The notes under the pieces were generated by a model, which searched no databases, had not been told where the DNA came from, and saw nothing but the letters and a program-made list of their open reading frames with translations. A DNA stretch of 42,940 nucleotides, taken from NCBI GenBank assembly GCA_005772895.1, contig SXIH01000038.1:1-42940 (forward strand), given 5' to 3'. The DNA comes from Bacteroidota bacterium. GTDB taxonomy: Bacteria; Bacteroidota; Bacteroidia; 2-12-FULL-35-15. Below are positions 32,715-41,906 of this stretch, piece by piece (positions within the stretch are counted from its first letter, which is position 1; each line of letters opens with the position of its first letter). The position numbers were made by a program, and so were the translations under genes.

Positions 32715-34337
32715 TTACTTCAAAAGTCGTTTCAACGTTTTATCTATATATTTTTCTGTAGGTAAGAGTGATTTTTGAATTCTCTTTGCGTAATGAATGG
32801 AATCAAGAATTTCTTTTTGTTTTTCTTCTACTAAAGATTTTTGTTCGGAAATAATTTCATTTGCCTTCTGTTTTTGTCTGTAACTTCTAAAAATGAATAC
32901 TGCTAACACTGCTACTAATGCGAATCCTAGAATAAAATAATTTCGTTGCTGCTCCTTTTGTTTTAATTCTTCTTTTGCTATTGCATCTTTTTTAGCTTGT
33001 TCTGCTTTTGTTGCAGCTTCTTTTTTTTCAAAATTAAAATTCATTTCCTTTTGCACAAGTTGTTTTTGATTCTCTTCGCTGAAAAGTGAATCGCGCACTT
33101 TGATGTAATTTTTTAAATAATACAATGCCTTGAGGCGCATTTCTTCTTTGTTGAGCATTTTACCGCCAATGCTATCTGGCAAGCTAATATTAGATTTTTC
33201 GTAAAGAGTACTCAATCCTTCATAGCTTTCTTTTACAATATCCATTGCGCCAAGGCTATCAGAAATAGCAAGAGCTTTATATATGCTAGTATATGCTTCA
33301 TTGTATTTTCCTAAAGAAGTTAACAGTGAACCAATATTAGTAAGCCGTCTTGCAACATTGTTTTTATTTCCTAAGTCCTCATCTATTTTCAACGCCTTTA
33401 AATAATAATCCAATGCTGTGTAATATCCATGCTGTATAGAATCTTTGCTTAGTCCAGCACCTTTTCTTGAATCAACCTGATCTTTGTAAGCACTTCCAAT
33501 ATTGCCCATACTTATGGCTTTGCCTTCACCGTTCTTTAATTTCTGGAACATTTTAAGTGCTTCGAAATAGTATTCCAGCGCTTTTGTGTAATCAGATTGT
33601 TTATGGTATACGCCTCCAATGTTGCCATAGTTGATTGCAATACTGTTTTTTCTGCCAATCTCTGTGTTTATTTTTAAAGCCTTAAAATAATAATCCAATG
33701 TTTTAGGATAGTCCTCCTGAGAAAAATAGATATTTCCTATATTGGTAAAACGGACAGCCATTCCTTTTTTATTTCCAATCTCCTCATCTATTTTTAATGC
33801 TTTTAGATAGTATTCTAAGGCTTGGGAGTAGTTGGCCTGGTCTTGATAAACATTTCCAATATAGCTATACGATATTGCCATCCCTTTTTTATTTCCTATT
33901 TCTTCACTTGCTTTTAATGCTTTTAAATAGTATTCCAACGCTTTTGCCGGATCTCCTTGTTCCCGATAAATATTGCCTAGGCTTTGACAGGAAGCAGTAA
34001 CTCCCTTTTGTGCCGTTTTCAAAATAGTCAATGATTTTTCCGAAGTGCTTGAATTATTTTTAATAGAATTTAAAATGGCTGTGGCAAGTTCCAAGGATGC
34101 ATTTCCATAGTACAAAGCCGAATCGGTTTTATAACACTTGTAATATTCCCAAGAGAGGTCATTAAGAAGTTCTATTTTGATTGTGTCTTCTCCTGAAATG
34201 TTACTGAAACTAGATTTATTTTTTTTGAGCTCTGATAAAAGTGAATCTTTCTTCGTAGACTGAGCATAAACAAATGTGCCGATTAGCAAATTTGCAGATA
34301 GACATATGAAAAGGAGAGTAATTTTGATTTTTTTCAT
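32715..34337 (-). CDS. Membrane-anchored TPR protein ending in a signalling coil
   Basis: A 540-residue protein. Signal peptide (about 1-25), then six or seven TPR units with a 40-residue period (about 100-380: for example LGNIYREQGDPAKALEYYLKALK, split into helices A and B), a lysine/glutamate-rich coil (425-465), one membrane helix (about 468-486, YFILGFALVAVLAVFIF) and a cytoplasmic coil (490-525) ending HYAKRIQKSLLPTEKYIDKT. In many Bacteroidota proteins that last helix leads into a SpoIIE/PP2C phosphatase; here the protein stops about 10 residues later. It may be a natural short form or a truncation beside the inserted transposase. It probably senses protein partners in the periplasm. 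Confidence 0.82.
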   Translation of the reverse strand: MKKIKITLLFICLSANLLIGTFVYAQSTKKDSLLSELKKNKSSFSNISGEDTIKIELLNDLSWEYYKCYKTDSALYYGNASLELATAILNSIKNNSSTSEKSLTILKTAQKGVTASCQSLGNIYREQGDPAKALEYYLKALKASEEIGNKKGMAISYSYIGNVYQDQANYSQALEYYLKALKIDEEIGNKKGMAVRFTNIGNIYFSQEDYPKTLDYYFKALKINTEIGRKNSIAINYGNIGGVYHKQSDYTKALEYYFEALKMFQKLKNGEGKAISMGNIGSAYKDQVDSRKGAGLSKDSIQHGYYTALDYYLKALKIDEDLGNKNNVARRLTNIGSLLTSLGKYNEAYTSIYKALAISDSLGAMDIVKESYEGLSTLYEKSNISLPDSIGGKMLNKEEMRLKALYYLKNYIKVRDSLFSEENQKQLVQKEMNFNFEKKEAATKAEQAKKDAIAKEELKQKEQQRNYFILGFALVAVLAVFIFRSYRQKQKANEIISEQKSLVEEKQKEILDSIHYAKRIQKSLLPTEKYIDKTLKRLLK

Positions 34338-34405
34338 TGGCTCGTTAACTAACCAAATATAATCTAAATATTAAAAAAAGCAAAAATTTTGATTAAGTAG
34401 GTGAA

Positions 34406-37400
34406 TTACATTGCCACTGGTCTTAAGACAAGAATAGCATCATCTATAGTTTTAATGTTTTCAAATGTCAGGCTCAATTTTCCATTGTTCTCTTTCATTT
34501 TGCATACGCGTCCGTTGTGCTGAACAAATTTTAACACCTTAGTAAATGTTTCACTTTGATAATAAGGTGATTTTTGGTTTTGAAGAAAATAACCGACCAT
34601 GCGATTGTTTTTTAAAATCAGTTTTTCAAAACCAATATCCATAGCCAGCCAACGTAAACGAATGGTGTGAATCAATTCCAATGCTTGTTCTGGAACAGGA
34701 CCAAATCTATCTTTTAGTTGTGCTTCAAATTTTGTTAAAGACTCTTCATTGTTTGAATCATCGAGTTCTCTGTATAAATTCAATCGCTCCGTAATGTTGT
34801 TTACGTACTCATCTGGAATTAATATTTCCATATCGGTATCGATGACACAATCGGAAATGTACTGACTGTGTTGTTTCTGTGTATATTTTTGAGAACCTCC
34901 AACATTTGTATCACGTAACTCTTCGTGTTCCATCCGTAATTCCATAATGGCTTCATCCAAAATTTTCTGATACATCTCAAAACCAATTTCGTTTATGAAA
35001 CCACTTTGCTCGCCACCCAATAAATTTCCTGCGCCACGAATATCCAAATCACGCATTGCAATACTGAATCCGCTTCCTAAATCTGAAAATTCTTCGATTG
35101 CTTTTAATCGTTTGCGTGCTTCTGCTGTTAATAATGAAACAGGAGTCGTCAATAAATAACAAAATGCTTTTTTGTTGGAACGACCAACGCGACCACGCAT
35201 CTGATGCAAATCACTCAAACCAAACATGTGAGCTTGATTGATGATAATTGTATTAGCATTTGAAATATCTAATCCTGCTTCAATAATTGTTGTGGCAACC
35301 AAAACATCATATTCACCATCTACAAAATCCATCATCACTTGTTCTAATTTATCTCCTTCTAATTGTCCGTGACCAATTGCTACTTTTGCATCCGGACATA
35401 ATCTCTGAATCATCCCAGCTACTTCCATTATATTTTGTACTCTGTTGTGTACAAAAAATACTTGTCCGCCACGGGAAATTTCAAACGAAACAGCATCACG
35501 GATAACTTCTTCATTAAATGTATGCAACTCTGTTTGTACAGGATAACGATTGGGTGGAGGTGTATTGATAACTGACAAATCTCTTGCACCCATCATTGAA
35601 AATTGCAAAGTGCGTGGAATAGGAGTAGCTGTCAATGTAAGCGTATCAACATTTGTTTTGATGGTTTTCAATTTATCTTTTACACCAACACCAAATTTTT
35701 GTTCTTCGTCAATAATAATCAATCCAAGGTCTTTAAACTTTACACCTTTCCCAACAATGCCATGAGTTCCGATTAAAATATCCACTTTCCCTTCAGCAAC
35801 TTTTTCCAACGTTTCTTTTTGTTGCTTCGCAGAACGATAACGATTGATATAATCTACAGTACAAGGCAAATCTTTTAATCGTTCTTTAAATGTTTTGAAA
35901 TGTTGCAAGGCAAGAATAGTAGTTGGAACTAAAATGGCAACTTGTTTACTATCGCAGACTGCTTTAAATGCAGCACGCACTGCTACTTCTGTTTTTCCAA
36001 ATCCTACATCTCCGCAAACAAGTCTGTCCATTGGCCATTCACTCTCCATGTCTTTTTTGACATCGGCAGTGGATTTAATTTGATCTGGAGTATCTTCATA
36101 AATAAAAGATGCCTCCAACTCATTTTGTAAATAAGTGTCCGGACTAAATTGAAAACCTTTTAATGCTTTTCGTTTTGCGTAGAGTTGAATTAAATCGTAG
36201 GCAATCTCTTTTACTTTTTTCTTGGTTTTTTGTTTTAGTGTTGCCCAGGTATTTGTGCCGAGTTTATTTATTTTTGGTTCAGCACCTTCTTTGCCCGAAT
36301 ATTTTGCAATTCGATGTAAAGAATGAATGCTGATGTTTACAATATCGTAATCTTTGTAAACAAGCCGAATCGTTTCCTGCGTTTTACCATTCACTTCAAT
36401 GGTTTCCAATCCTCCATAACGACCAACACCATAATCGATGTGCGTTATGTAATCTCCCGGATTTAATCCTTTGAGTTCTTTTAATGTAAGTGCTTCATTC
36501 TTTTTTGAAAAACTACTTTTCAAACGGAAGCGGTGGTAGCGGTCGAAAATCTGGTGATCGGTATAACAGGCAAGTTTTAAATCGTTATCGATAAATCCTT
36601 CATGAAATGGTGCCCAGCCTTCAATGAATGGAAGTGTGTTAGATTCTTTTTTTACTCCTTTCCCAATATCTTCAAATATTGCATAAAGTCGTTCTACCTG
36701 TTTGTGATTTTCCGCAAAGATGATATTCTCGTACCCGTTTTTTGTATTTGCATTTAAGTTGTCTAACAAAAAAGTAAAATTTTTATTAAAGCTTGGTTGC
36801 GGAGAAAAATTATAAGTAATGGTTTTAGTCGGAGCTAAAGAAAAATGATTCCCAAATTCAACAACAGGAAATCCTAAAACTTGTTTACTGAAAACATCTT
36901 TGTGAATGTATAATTCATCCGGAGGCAATTGTTCAATCACCGATTCCAGCTTATTGAAGCAGGTTTCAGCCAAATCAAATGCTTTTTCAATTCTGTCAAG
37001 CGTTAATTGAAAATGTTTGAACCAAATAACAGAAGTTTCAGGAATAAAGTCAAAAAATGTTTGCCGGCTTTCCTGCAATAATTTTGTTTGCACATTTGGA
37101 ATGATGTTGCAAAAAGCAACTTTGTGTACCGACAATTGTGTTATTGGATCAAAGCTTCTGATGGAATCAACATCATTTCCTAAAAATTCAACACGATAAG
37201 GGTATTCATTAGAAAAAGAAAAAATATCAACTATTCCACCACGCACAGAAAACTGTCCAGGTTCCACAACATAATCAGCACGCTCAAATCCGTATTCATT
37301 TAAAACATCGATAATAAATTCAATAGAAATTTTTTCACCTTGTTTTAATGCTAAGGTGTTTTTAGTAAGATGAGTTTTTGTGACAACTTTTTCGGTTAGT

Positions 37401-37780
37401 GCTTCGGGATAAGTAACGATGCAAATATGTTTTTTACCAGTATTGATTTTATTCAATACTTCTGCCCGCAATAAAATATTGGCATTGTCAATTTCTTCAT
37501 GTTCGTAGGGCATACGATACGATGCAGGAAAGAACAAAACATTTTGTTCGCCCAATAAATTTTCTAAGTCGTTGAAAAAATAAGCAGCTTCTTCTTTGTC
37601 GGCAAGAATAAATAAATTTGTTTTGTGAATGTGCTGATAAGCTGTAGCAGCAATGAAAGAAGCTCCCGAACCGATAACGTTTTTTAGCTGAACGCGCGTA
37701 GCATTCCCAGTCAATTCTTGTATTAGTGAAGAATTGTTAGTTGACTCTCCGTACTTCCGTAATATATCTTCCTTACTCAC
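34406..37780 (-). CDS. mfd: Transcription-repair coupling factor
   Basis: A roughly 1,124-residue ATPase that removes stalled RNA polymerase and recruits UvrA to lesions. Order: UvrB-like N-terminal domains (about 1-330, PGQFSVRGGIVDIFSF near 178), the RNA polymerase-interacting CarD-like domain (GDYITHIDYGVGRYGGLE near 435), helicase domain 1 with Walker A GDVGFGKTE near 590 and DEEQ near 690, TATPIPRT near 715, helicase domain 2 with the TRG/translocation motif (MRGRVGRSNKKAFCYLL), and the C-terminal TRCF domain. The start is a GTG at 37780 (MSKEDILRKY) or a TTG at 37792; there is no ATG nearby. Length is normal. Confidence 0.95.
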   Translation of the reverse strand: MSKEDILRKYGESTNNSSLIQELTGNATRVQLKNVIGSGASFIAATAYQHIHKTNLFILADKEEAAYFFNDLENLLGEQNVLFFPASYRMPYEHEEIDNANILLRAEVLNKINTGKKHICIVTYPEALTEKVVTKTHLTKNTLALKQGEKISIEFIIDVLNEYGFERADYVVEPGQFSVRGGIVDIFSFSNEYPYRVEFLGNDVDSIRSFDPITQLSVHKVAFCNIIPNVQTKLLQESRQTFFDFIPETSVIWFKHFQLTLDRIEKAFDLAETCFNKLESVIEQLPPDELYIHKDVFSKQVLGFPVVEFGNHFSLAPTKTITYNFSPQPSFNKNFTFLLDNLNANTKNGYENIIFAENHKQVERLYAIFEDIGKGVKKESNTLPFIEGWAPFHEGFIDNDLKLACYTDHQIFDRYHRFRLKSSFSKKNEALTLKELKGLNPGDYITHIDYGVGRYGGLETIEVNGKTQETIRLVYKDYDIVNISIHSLHRIAKYSGKEGAEPKINKLGTNTWATLKQKTKKKVKEIAYDLIQLYAKRKALKGFQFSPDTYLQNELEASFIYEDTPDQIKSTADVKKDMESEWPMDRLVCGDVGFGKTEVAVRAAFKAVCDSKQVAILVPTTILALQHFKTFKERLKDLPCTVDYINRYRSAKQQKETLEKVAEGKVDILIGTHGIVGKGVKFKDLGLIIIDEEQKFGVGVKDKLKTIKTNVDTLTLTATPIPRTLQFSMMGARDLSVINTPPPNRYPVQTELHTFNEEVIRDAVSFEISRGGQVFFVHNRVQNIMEVAGMIQRLCPDAKVAIGHGQLEGDKLEQVMMDFVDGEYDVLVATTIIEAGLDISNANTIIINQAHMFGLSDLHQMRGRVGRSNKKAFCYLLTTPVSLLTAEARKRLKAIEEFSDLGSGFSIAMRDLDIRGAGNLLGGEQSGFINEIGFEMYQKILDEAIMELRMEHEELRDTNVGGSQKYTQKQHSQYISDCVIDTDMEILIPDEYVNNITERLNLYRELDDSNNEESLTKFEAQLKDRFGPVPEQALELIHTIRLRWLAMDIGFEKLILKNNRMVGYFLQNQKSPYYQSETFTKVLKFVQHNGRVCKMKENNGKLSLTFENIKTIDDAILVLRPVAM

Positions 37781-37814
37781 TTCATCGGTCAACCGACCGT
37801 ATTATATAATGCTC

Positions 37815-37876
37815 AATTAGATCTCCCCACTTCGGTCGAGATGACAGTTGTGTTGTCATTTCGAGCGGAGTCGAGA
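37815..37876. repeat. GAGCGGAGTCGAG repeat pair at the fbp/mfd junction
   Basis: CCCCACTTCGGTCGAGATGACA and, inverted, TGTCATTTCGAGCGGAGTCGAG (each about 22 bases) form an imperfect hairpin. The right arm ends three bases before the fbp stop codon on the minus strand. It belongs to the same family as 9674, 19157 and 39466. It may terminate fbp transcription. Confidence 0.55.
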
Positions 37877-37878
37877 AA

Positions 37879-38898
37879 CTAAACTTTTTCAGCCAACGAA
37901 TATTTTTTCATGTAATCACCGGCCAAATCAACCATATCAGCTGAACCTAAAAATAATGGTGTGCGCTGGTGCAATTCTTTCAGATCTAATTCCATAATGC
38001 GTTTGAAACCATCTGTTGCTTTTCCTCCAGCTTGTTCTAAAATAAATGCTAATGGATTGCACTCGTATAATAAACGTAATTTTCCTTTCGGAGATTTTGC
38101 TGTTGTTGGATAAATATAAACTCCGCCAGTAATTAAATTTCTGTGAATATCAGCAACACCTGAACCAATATAACGGGAAGAGTATGGGCGATTGGTTGCA
38201 TCGTCTTCCTCCTGACAATATTTAATGTATTTTTTTACTCCTTCAGGGAAATGAACATAATTTCCTTCGTTGATAGAATATGTTTTTGCTTGTTTTGGAG
38301 TTTGCATGTTTGGATGCGACAAACAAAATTCTCCGATAGATGGATCTAATGTAAATCCGTTTACGCCTTTTCCTGTTGTGTAAACCATCATACAAGAAGA
38401 ACCATAAATAACATATCCGGCAGCAATTTGTTCGGTTCCACGTTGCATAAAATCTTCTAATGTGCCCGGACCAGTCAATGAAGTTCTTCTATAAATGGAG
38501 AAAATGGTTCCAATAGAAACATTCACATCAATATTAGAAGAACCATCCAAAGGATCCATTGCCACAACATATTTGGCATTTTTAGAAACTTCGTTATCTA
38601 TAATAATAATGTCTTCGTTTTCTTCAGAAGCAATAGCACAACATTCTCCACCCACACTTAAAGCAGCAATAAACTGCTCATTGGCAAAAACGTCCAATTT
38701 CTTCACATTTTCACCCTGAACATTGATTTCGCCTGCATCCCCTAAAATATCAGCCAATCCGGCCTTTGTAACCTCACGATTTACGATTTTTGATGCTATG
38801 GCAATATCTCTCAAAAGCCTTGATAATTCGCCTTTTGCGTAGGGAAAATCAGCTTGTTTTTCAATAATAAATTGTCCTAACGTTTTAACTCTGCTCAT
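37879..38898 (-). CDS. fbp: Class I fructose-1,6-bisphosphatase
   Basis: Hydrolyses fructose-1,6-bisphosphate to fructose-6-phosphate in gluconeogenesis. The 339-residue length is normal. The metal-binding signature [10 protein letters not shown] is at residues 115-124, preceded by SEENED (91-96) that supplies acidic ligands. Later motifs [18 protein letters not shown] and [21 protein letters not shown] are complete. It is divergent from the GNAT gene. The minus-strand sequence GATATTTG (38922-38929), one mismatch from the -7 element, lies 23 bases before its ATG. Confidence 0.96.
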   Translation of the reverse strand: MSRVKTLGQFIIEKQADFPYAKGELSRLLRDIAIASKIVNREVTKAGLADILGDAGEINVQGENVKKLDVFANEQFIAALSVGGECCAIASEENEDIIIIDNEVSKNAKYVVAMDPLDGSSNIDVNVSIGTIFSIYRRTSLTGPGTLEDFMQRGTEQIAAGYVIYGSSCMMVYTTGKGVNGFTLDPSIGEFCLSHPNMQTPKQAKTYSINEGNYVHFPEGVKKYIKYCQEEDDATNRPYSSRYIGSGVADIHRNLITGGVYIYPTTAKSPKGKLRLLYECNPLAFILEQAGGKATDGFKRIMELDLKELHQRTPLFLGSADMVDLAGDYMKKYSLAEKV

Positions 38899-38965
38899 AG
38901 TTTGTTTATTTTGAATTTACACAAATATCGCAATAATTTTGGATGATAAAAACCAAAGAATTAAA

Positions 38966-38973
38966 TAACTTTG
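38966..38973 (+). promoter_or_regulatory. -7 promoter element at the GNAT gene start
   Basis: TAACTTTG matches TAnnTTTG and ends five bases before the ATG at 38979. This favours that start over 38943 and suggests a leaderless or nearly leaderless message. Confidence 0.5.
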
Positions 38974-38978
38974 TGACC

Positions 38979-39452
38979 ATGAATATTAGCATTAGAAAAG
39001 GACTGAAAGATGACCTGCCACAAGTATTGGGACTGATTAAGGAACTTGCAGCCTATGAAAAAGCACCCTTGGAAGTAGCAGTAACAATAGCTGAAATGGA
39101 AAGAGACGGTTTTGGAGAAAACCCAGTTTTCAGATTTTTTGTTGCTGAAGACGGAGAAAAGATAGTTGGGATTTCGCTTTATTACATCAAATATTCGACC
39201 TGGAAAGGTAAATGTGTATTTTTAGAAGATATAATTGTAACGGAATCTTATCGTAAACACGGAATAGGAAAAAAACTCTTCGATCCTGTTGTGAAAGTTG
39301 CTAAGGCAATGAATGCAAGAAGAATGGAATGGCAAGTTTTAGAGTGGAATGAACCAGCTATTAAATTTTACGAGAAATTAGATTCGCATTTTGATTCCGA
39401 GTGGGTAAATTGTAAGTTGAGTGGAGAGCAGATTCAGAATTACTTTAAGTAG
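38979..39452 (+). CDS. GNAT acetyltransferase, diamine/thialysine N-acetyltransferase-like
   Basis: A 157-residue acetyl-CoA-dependent N-acetyltransferase. It begins MNISIRKGLKDDLPQVLGLI, the normal start of the spermidine/spermine (SSAT-like) branch, followed by KELAAYEKAP. The acetyl-CoA motif is ESYRKHGIGKKLFDPVVKVA, and WQVLEWNEPAIKFYEKL closes the fold. Substrate could be a polyamine or an amino-acid analogue; SSAT-like proteins cannot be separated on sequence alone. An ATG at 38943 would add 12 residues (MIKTKELNNFVT) but overlaps the promoter element. It is not in an operon. Confidence 0.88.
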   Translation: MNISIRKGLKDDLPQVLGLIKELAAYEKAPLEVAVTIAEMERDGFGENPVFRFFVAEDGEKIVGISLYYIKYSTWKGKCVFLEDIIVTESYRKHGIGKKLFDPVVKVAKAMNARRMEWQVLEWNEPAIKFYEKLDSHFDSEWVNCKLSGEQIQNYFK

Positions 39453-39461
39453 ACAATTCAA

Positions 39462-39495
39462 TGTCAGTCAGTTCGAGCGGAGTCGAGAACAAGTG
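39462..39495. repeat. GAGCGGAGTCGAGAA repeat copy after the GNAT gene
   Basis: GTCAGTTCGAGCGGAGTCGA, then GAACAAGTGACA, is a single arm of the repeat found at 9674, 19157 and 37815. It lies just after the GNAT stop and has no partner arm. Confidence 0.5.
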
Positions 39496-39530
39496 ACAAA
39501 GAAGTAGAATAGAAAGTAGAATTTATAATC

Positions 39531-39630
39531 AGTAGACAATAGACAAGAAAAAACAAAAAGAAGGAAAAAGTAGACAAGGAAAATTTATAAAGAACAATTT
39601 GTCTACTTATTTTTTTGTCTATTGTCTACT
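39531..39630. repeat. Nested inverted repeats of the GTAGACAATAGACA family
   Basis: Outer arms AGTAGACAATAGACAA (39531-39546) and its perfect complement (39615-39630) enclose inner arms AAGTAGACAA (39568-39577) and TTGTCTACTT (39599-39608). The 100-base structure lies 34 bases before the lysC start. Related units are at 16428-16455, 27926-27933 and 29519-29640. Confidence 0.7.
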
Positions 39631-39664
39631 AATTGAAAAGCATTAAAATAAGGTTAATCACAAA

Positions 39665-40951
39665 ATGAAGGTTTTTAAATTCGGTGGTGCATCAGTAAAA
39701 GATGCAAAAGCTGTAAAAAATGTAGCGGAAATTTTAAAGTTATTCCCAAAAGAAAATATTTTGGTGGTGATTTCTGCTATGGGAAAAGTTACCAATGCTT
39801 TAGAGCGTTTAACCGATGCAATTTTTTATCCTGCAAAAAATGTCGCTAATGGAAAAGAAGATGCTTCAAAAGTATTAGCTGAAATAAAAAAATATCACTT
39901 TGATATTATCGGAGAATTATTTCCTTCTAAAAATCATCCGATTTATAATGAAATCAGTAATACTTTTGTGGAGCTGGATTGGGCTGTTGATGATACACCA
40001 ACAGAAAATTACAATTATGAGTACGATAAGATTGTAAGCATGGGCGAAATTATTTCTACAAAAATTGTTCATGCTTATTTAAAAGAAGTGGGGTTAAACA
40101 GTCAGTGGAAAGATGTGCGTGATTTTATTCAAACAGATAATACTTATAGAGAAGGAAAAGTAGATTGGGAATTAACTCAATCTTTAGTCGATCAACATTT
40201 AGTTTCAGAAATAAAAAACGGAGCAATAATAGTCACGCAAGGATTTATTGGTGGCACTTCTGAAAATTTCACTACAACATTGGGAAGAGAAGGCTCGGAT
40301 TATACTGCAGCGATATTGGCTTATACAACCAATGCAGAAAGTGTAACGATTTGGAAAGATGTTCCGGGCGTATTGAATGCCGACCCGAAGTGGTTTGATG
40401 AAACAAAAAAGTTAGAACAGATTTCTTACCAGGATGCAATTGAGTTGGCTTATTACGGAGCTACGGTAATTCACCCTAAAACAATTAAACCATTACAGAA
40501 TAAAAAAATTCCACTTTTAGTAAAATCATTTTTGAATCCTTCTGAAAAAGGAACCATCATTAATGAAATACAATCACCTCTTCCTATTCCTTGTTTTATT
40601 TTTAAAGTGAATCAAGTGTTGATTTCTATTTCTCCAAAAGATTTTTCATTTATTGCGGAAGAAAATTTCAGTAACATTTTTAATTTATTTGCAGAAAAAC
40701 AAGTGAAAGTAAATGTGATGCAAAATTCTGCCATCAGCTTTTCGGTGAGTGTGGATGCTGATGAGCGTAAACTTCCTGATTTAATCAAAACACTTCAAAA
40801 ACAATATCGCGTATTGTATAACGATAATCTGGAATTAATTACTATCCGTTACTACGACCAAGCAACAATTGATAGAGTTACAATTGATAAAAAAGTGTTA
40901 TTGGAAGTGAAGAGTAGGTATACTGTGCAGTTGGTGGTGAAGCCGTTATAG
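39665..40951 (+). CDS. lysC: Aspartate kinase (monofunctional)
   Basis: Phosphorylates aspartate, the entry step to lysine, threonine and methionine. The 428-residue protein has the kinase signature KFGGASVKD at residues 4-12, a GREGSDYTA substrate loop near 207 and AYYGATVIHPKTIKPLQ near 268. The last 130 residues hold two ACT regulatory domains (around 300-425), so allosteric feedback is likely. It is not fused to homoserine dehydrogenase, and no thr or dap genes are near. Its stop codon (TAG, 40949-40951) overlaps by tail-to-tail contact the stop of the convergent dehydrogenase. A 100-base nested inverted repeat precedes it. Confidence 0.95.
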   Translation: MKVFKFGGASVKDAKAVKNVAEILKLFPKENILVVISAMGKVTNALERLTDAIFYPAKNVANGKEDASKVLAEIKKYHFDIIGELFPSKNHPIYNEISNTFVELDWAVDDTPTENYNYEYDKIVSMGEIISTKIVHAYLKEVGLNSQWKDVRDFIQTDNTYREGKVDWELTQSLVDQHLVSEIKNGAIIVTQGFIGGTSENFTTTLGREGSDYTAAILAYTTNAESVTIWKDVPGVLNADPKWFDETKKLEQISYQDAIELAYYGATVIHPKTIKPLQNKKIPLLVKSFLNPSEKGTIINEIQSPLPIPCFIFKVNQVLISISPKDFSFIAEENFSNIFNLFAEKQVKVNVMQNSAISFSVSVDADERKLPDLIKTLQKQYRVLYNDNLELITIRYYDQATIDRVTIDKKVLLEVKSRYTVQLVVKPL

Positions 40952-41878
40952 CGCTAAAATTTTCTCAGCCAACACCCTTGCAATCTTCTCATTACTCTCA
41001 TGAGTCCAGCCAGCAATGTGTGGAGATAAAACGACTCTGTCAGATTGAATCAAATATTGAAATGCTTCCGGAAGTTGATTTGTATCTAATGCTTCAAACG
41101 AAACCATTTCGTATTCCAATACATCCAAACAAACACCTGATACTTTTCCGATTTTTAGATTTTTAACTAAGTCGGAAGTGTTTAAACATTTTCCTCTAGC
41201 TGTATTGATGATGTAAATGTTTTTTGAAAATTTATTGATGAACGCATCGTTGACTAAATGATTTGTTTCATCCGTAAGTGGAGTATGCAAACTTAATACA
41301 TCTGCATTTTTGAAAATATCTTCAAGTGAAGATTCTTTTATAAAATCAGTTCCGTAGTTCTTTTTATATTTATCGTAAACCAATACATTCACTCCAAACC
41401 CTTTTAAACGTTCTGCGAAAGCGCTTCCCATATTTCCGTAACCGATAATTCCAACAGTCTTTCCCATTAATTCAACTCCACGGTTGCCTTCACGGATCCA
41501 TTTTCCTTCGCGCACTTCTTTATTCGCTCTGAATAAATTATTAAACAATCCTAATAACATTCCAATTGCTTGTTCTGCAACAGCATCCTTGTTCCCTTCA
41601 GGTGCGTGCAGACATTTTATTCCTTTACTTTCCGCATAAGCTACATCTATATTTTCCATTCCCGCTCCGGCACGGGCAATAAATTTCAGCTTCGCTGCTT
41701 TATCTATAATTTCTTTGGTGATCTTTATTTTGCTGCGGATAACAACTCCGTCATACAAATGGATATTGTTTTCAATTTCCTCTTTCGTCCAAGAATAATT
41801 TAAGTCACAAGTATGTCCCGCTTTGATAAGCGTTTCGTGCAACAAAGAATGATTGGAGTCGATAAAAAGAATTTTCAT
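40946..41878 (-). CDS. D-isomer 2-hydroxyacid dehydrogenase (phosphoglycerate dehydrogenase-like)
   Basis: An NAD-dependent dehydrogenase of 310 residues. The Rossmann motif GYGNMG is at residues 146-151, the catalytic Arg228 in NTARG, Glu257 in the LEYE segment and His287 in SPHIAGWT. RAGAGMENID near 70 is typical of 3-phosphoglycerate and related dehydrogenases. No C-terminal ACT domain, so it is the short form; serine synthesis is plausible but other 2-hydroxyacids are possible, and I leave the symbol empty. ATG at 41878 chosen; a GTG at 41881 precedes it. The stop shares the TTATAG overlap with lysC. Confidence 0.88.
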   Translation of the reverse strand: MKILFIDSNHSLLHETLIKAGHTCDLNYSWTKEEIENNIHLYDGVVIRSKIKITKEIIDKAAKLKFIARAGAGMENIDVAYAESKGIKCLHAPEGNKDAVAEQAIGMLLGLFNNLFRANKEVREGKWIREGNRGVELMGKTVGIIGYGNMGSAFAERLKGFGVNVLVYDKYKKNYGTDFIKESSLEDIFKNADVLSLHTPLTDETNHLVNDAFINKFSKNIYIINTARGKCLNTSDLVKNLKIGKVSGVCLDVLEYEMVSFEALDTNQLPEAFQYLIQSDRVVLSPHIAGWTHESNEKIARVLAEKILAL

Positions 41879-41898
41879 CACAATTGATTTTCGAGAAT

Positions 41899-41906
41899 CA
41901 AATGTA
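41899..41906 (-). promoter_or_regulatory. -7 promoter element for the hydroxyacid dehydrogenase
   Basis: On the minus strand TACATTTG, an exact match, 20 bases before the dehydrogenase ATG. It begins right where the T-run of the upstream terminator ends. Confidence 0.55.

Noticed and set aside
39531..39630. CRISPR-like array
   Set aside because: The GTAGACA units are inverted rather than direct, are not regularly spaced, and no cas gene is present.
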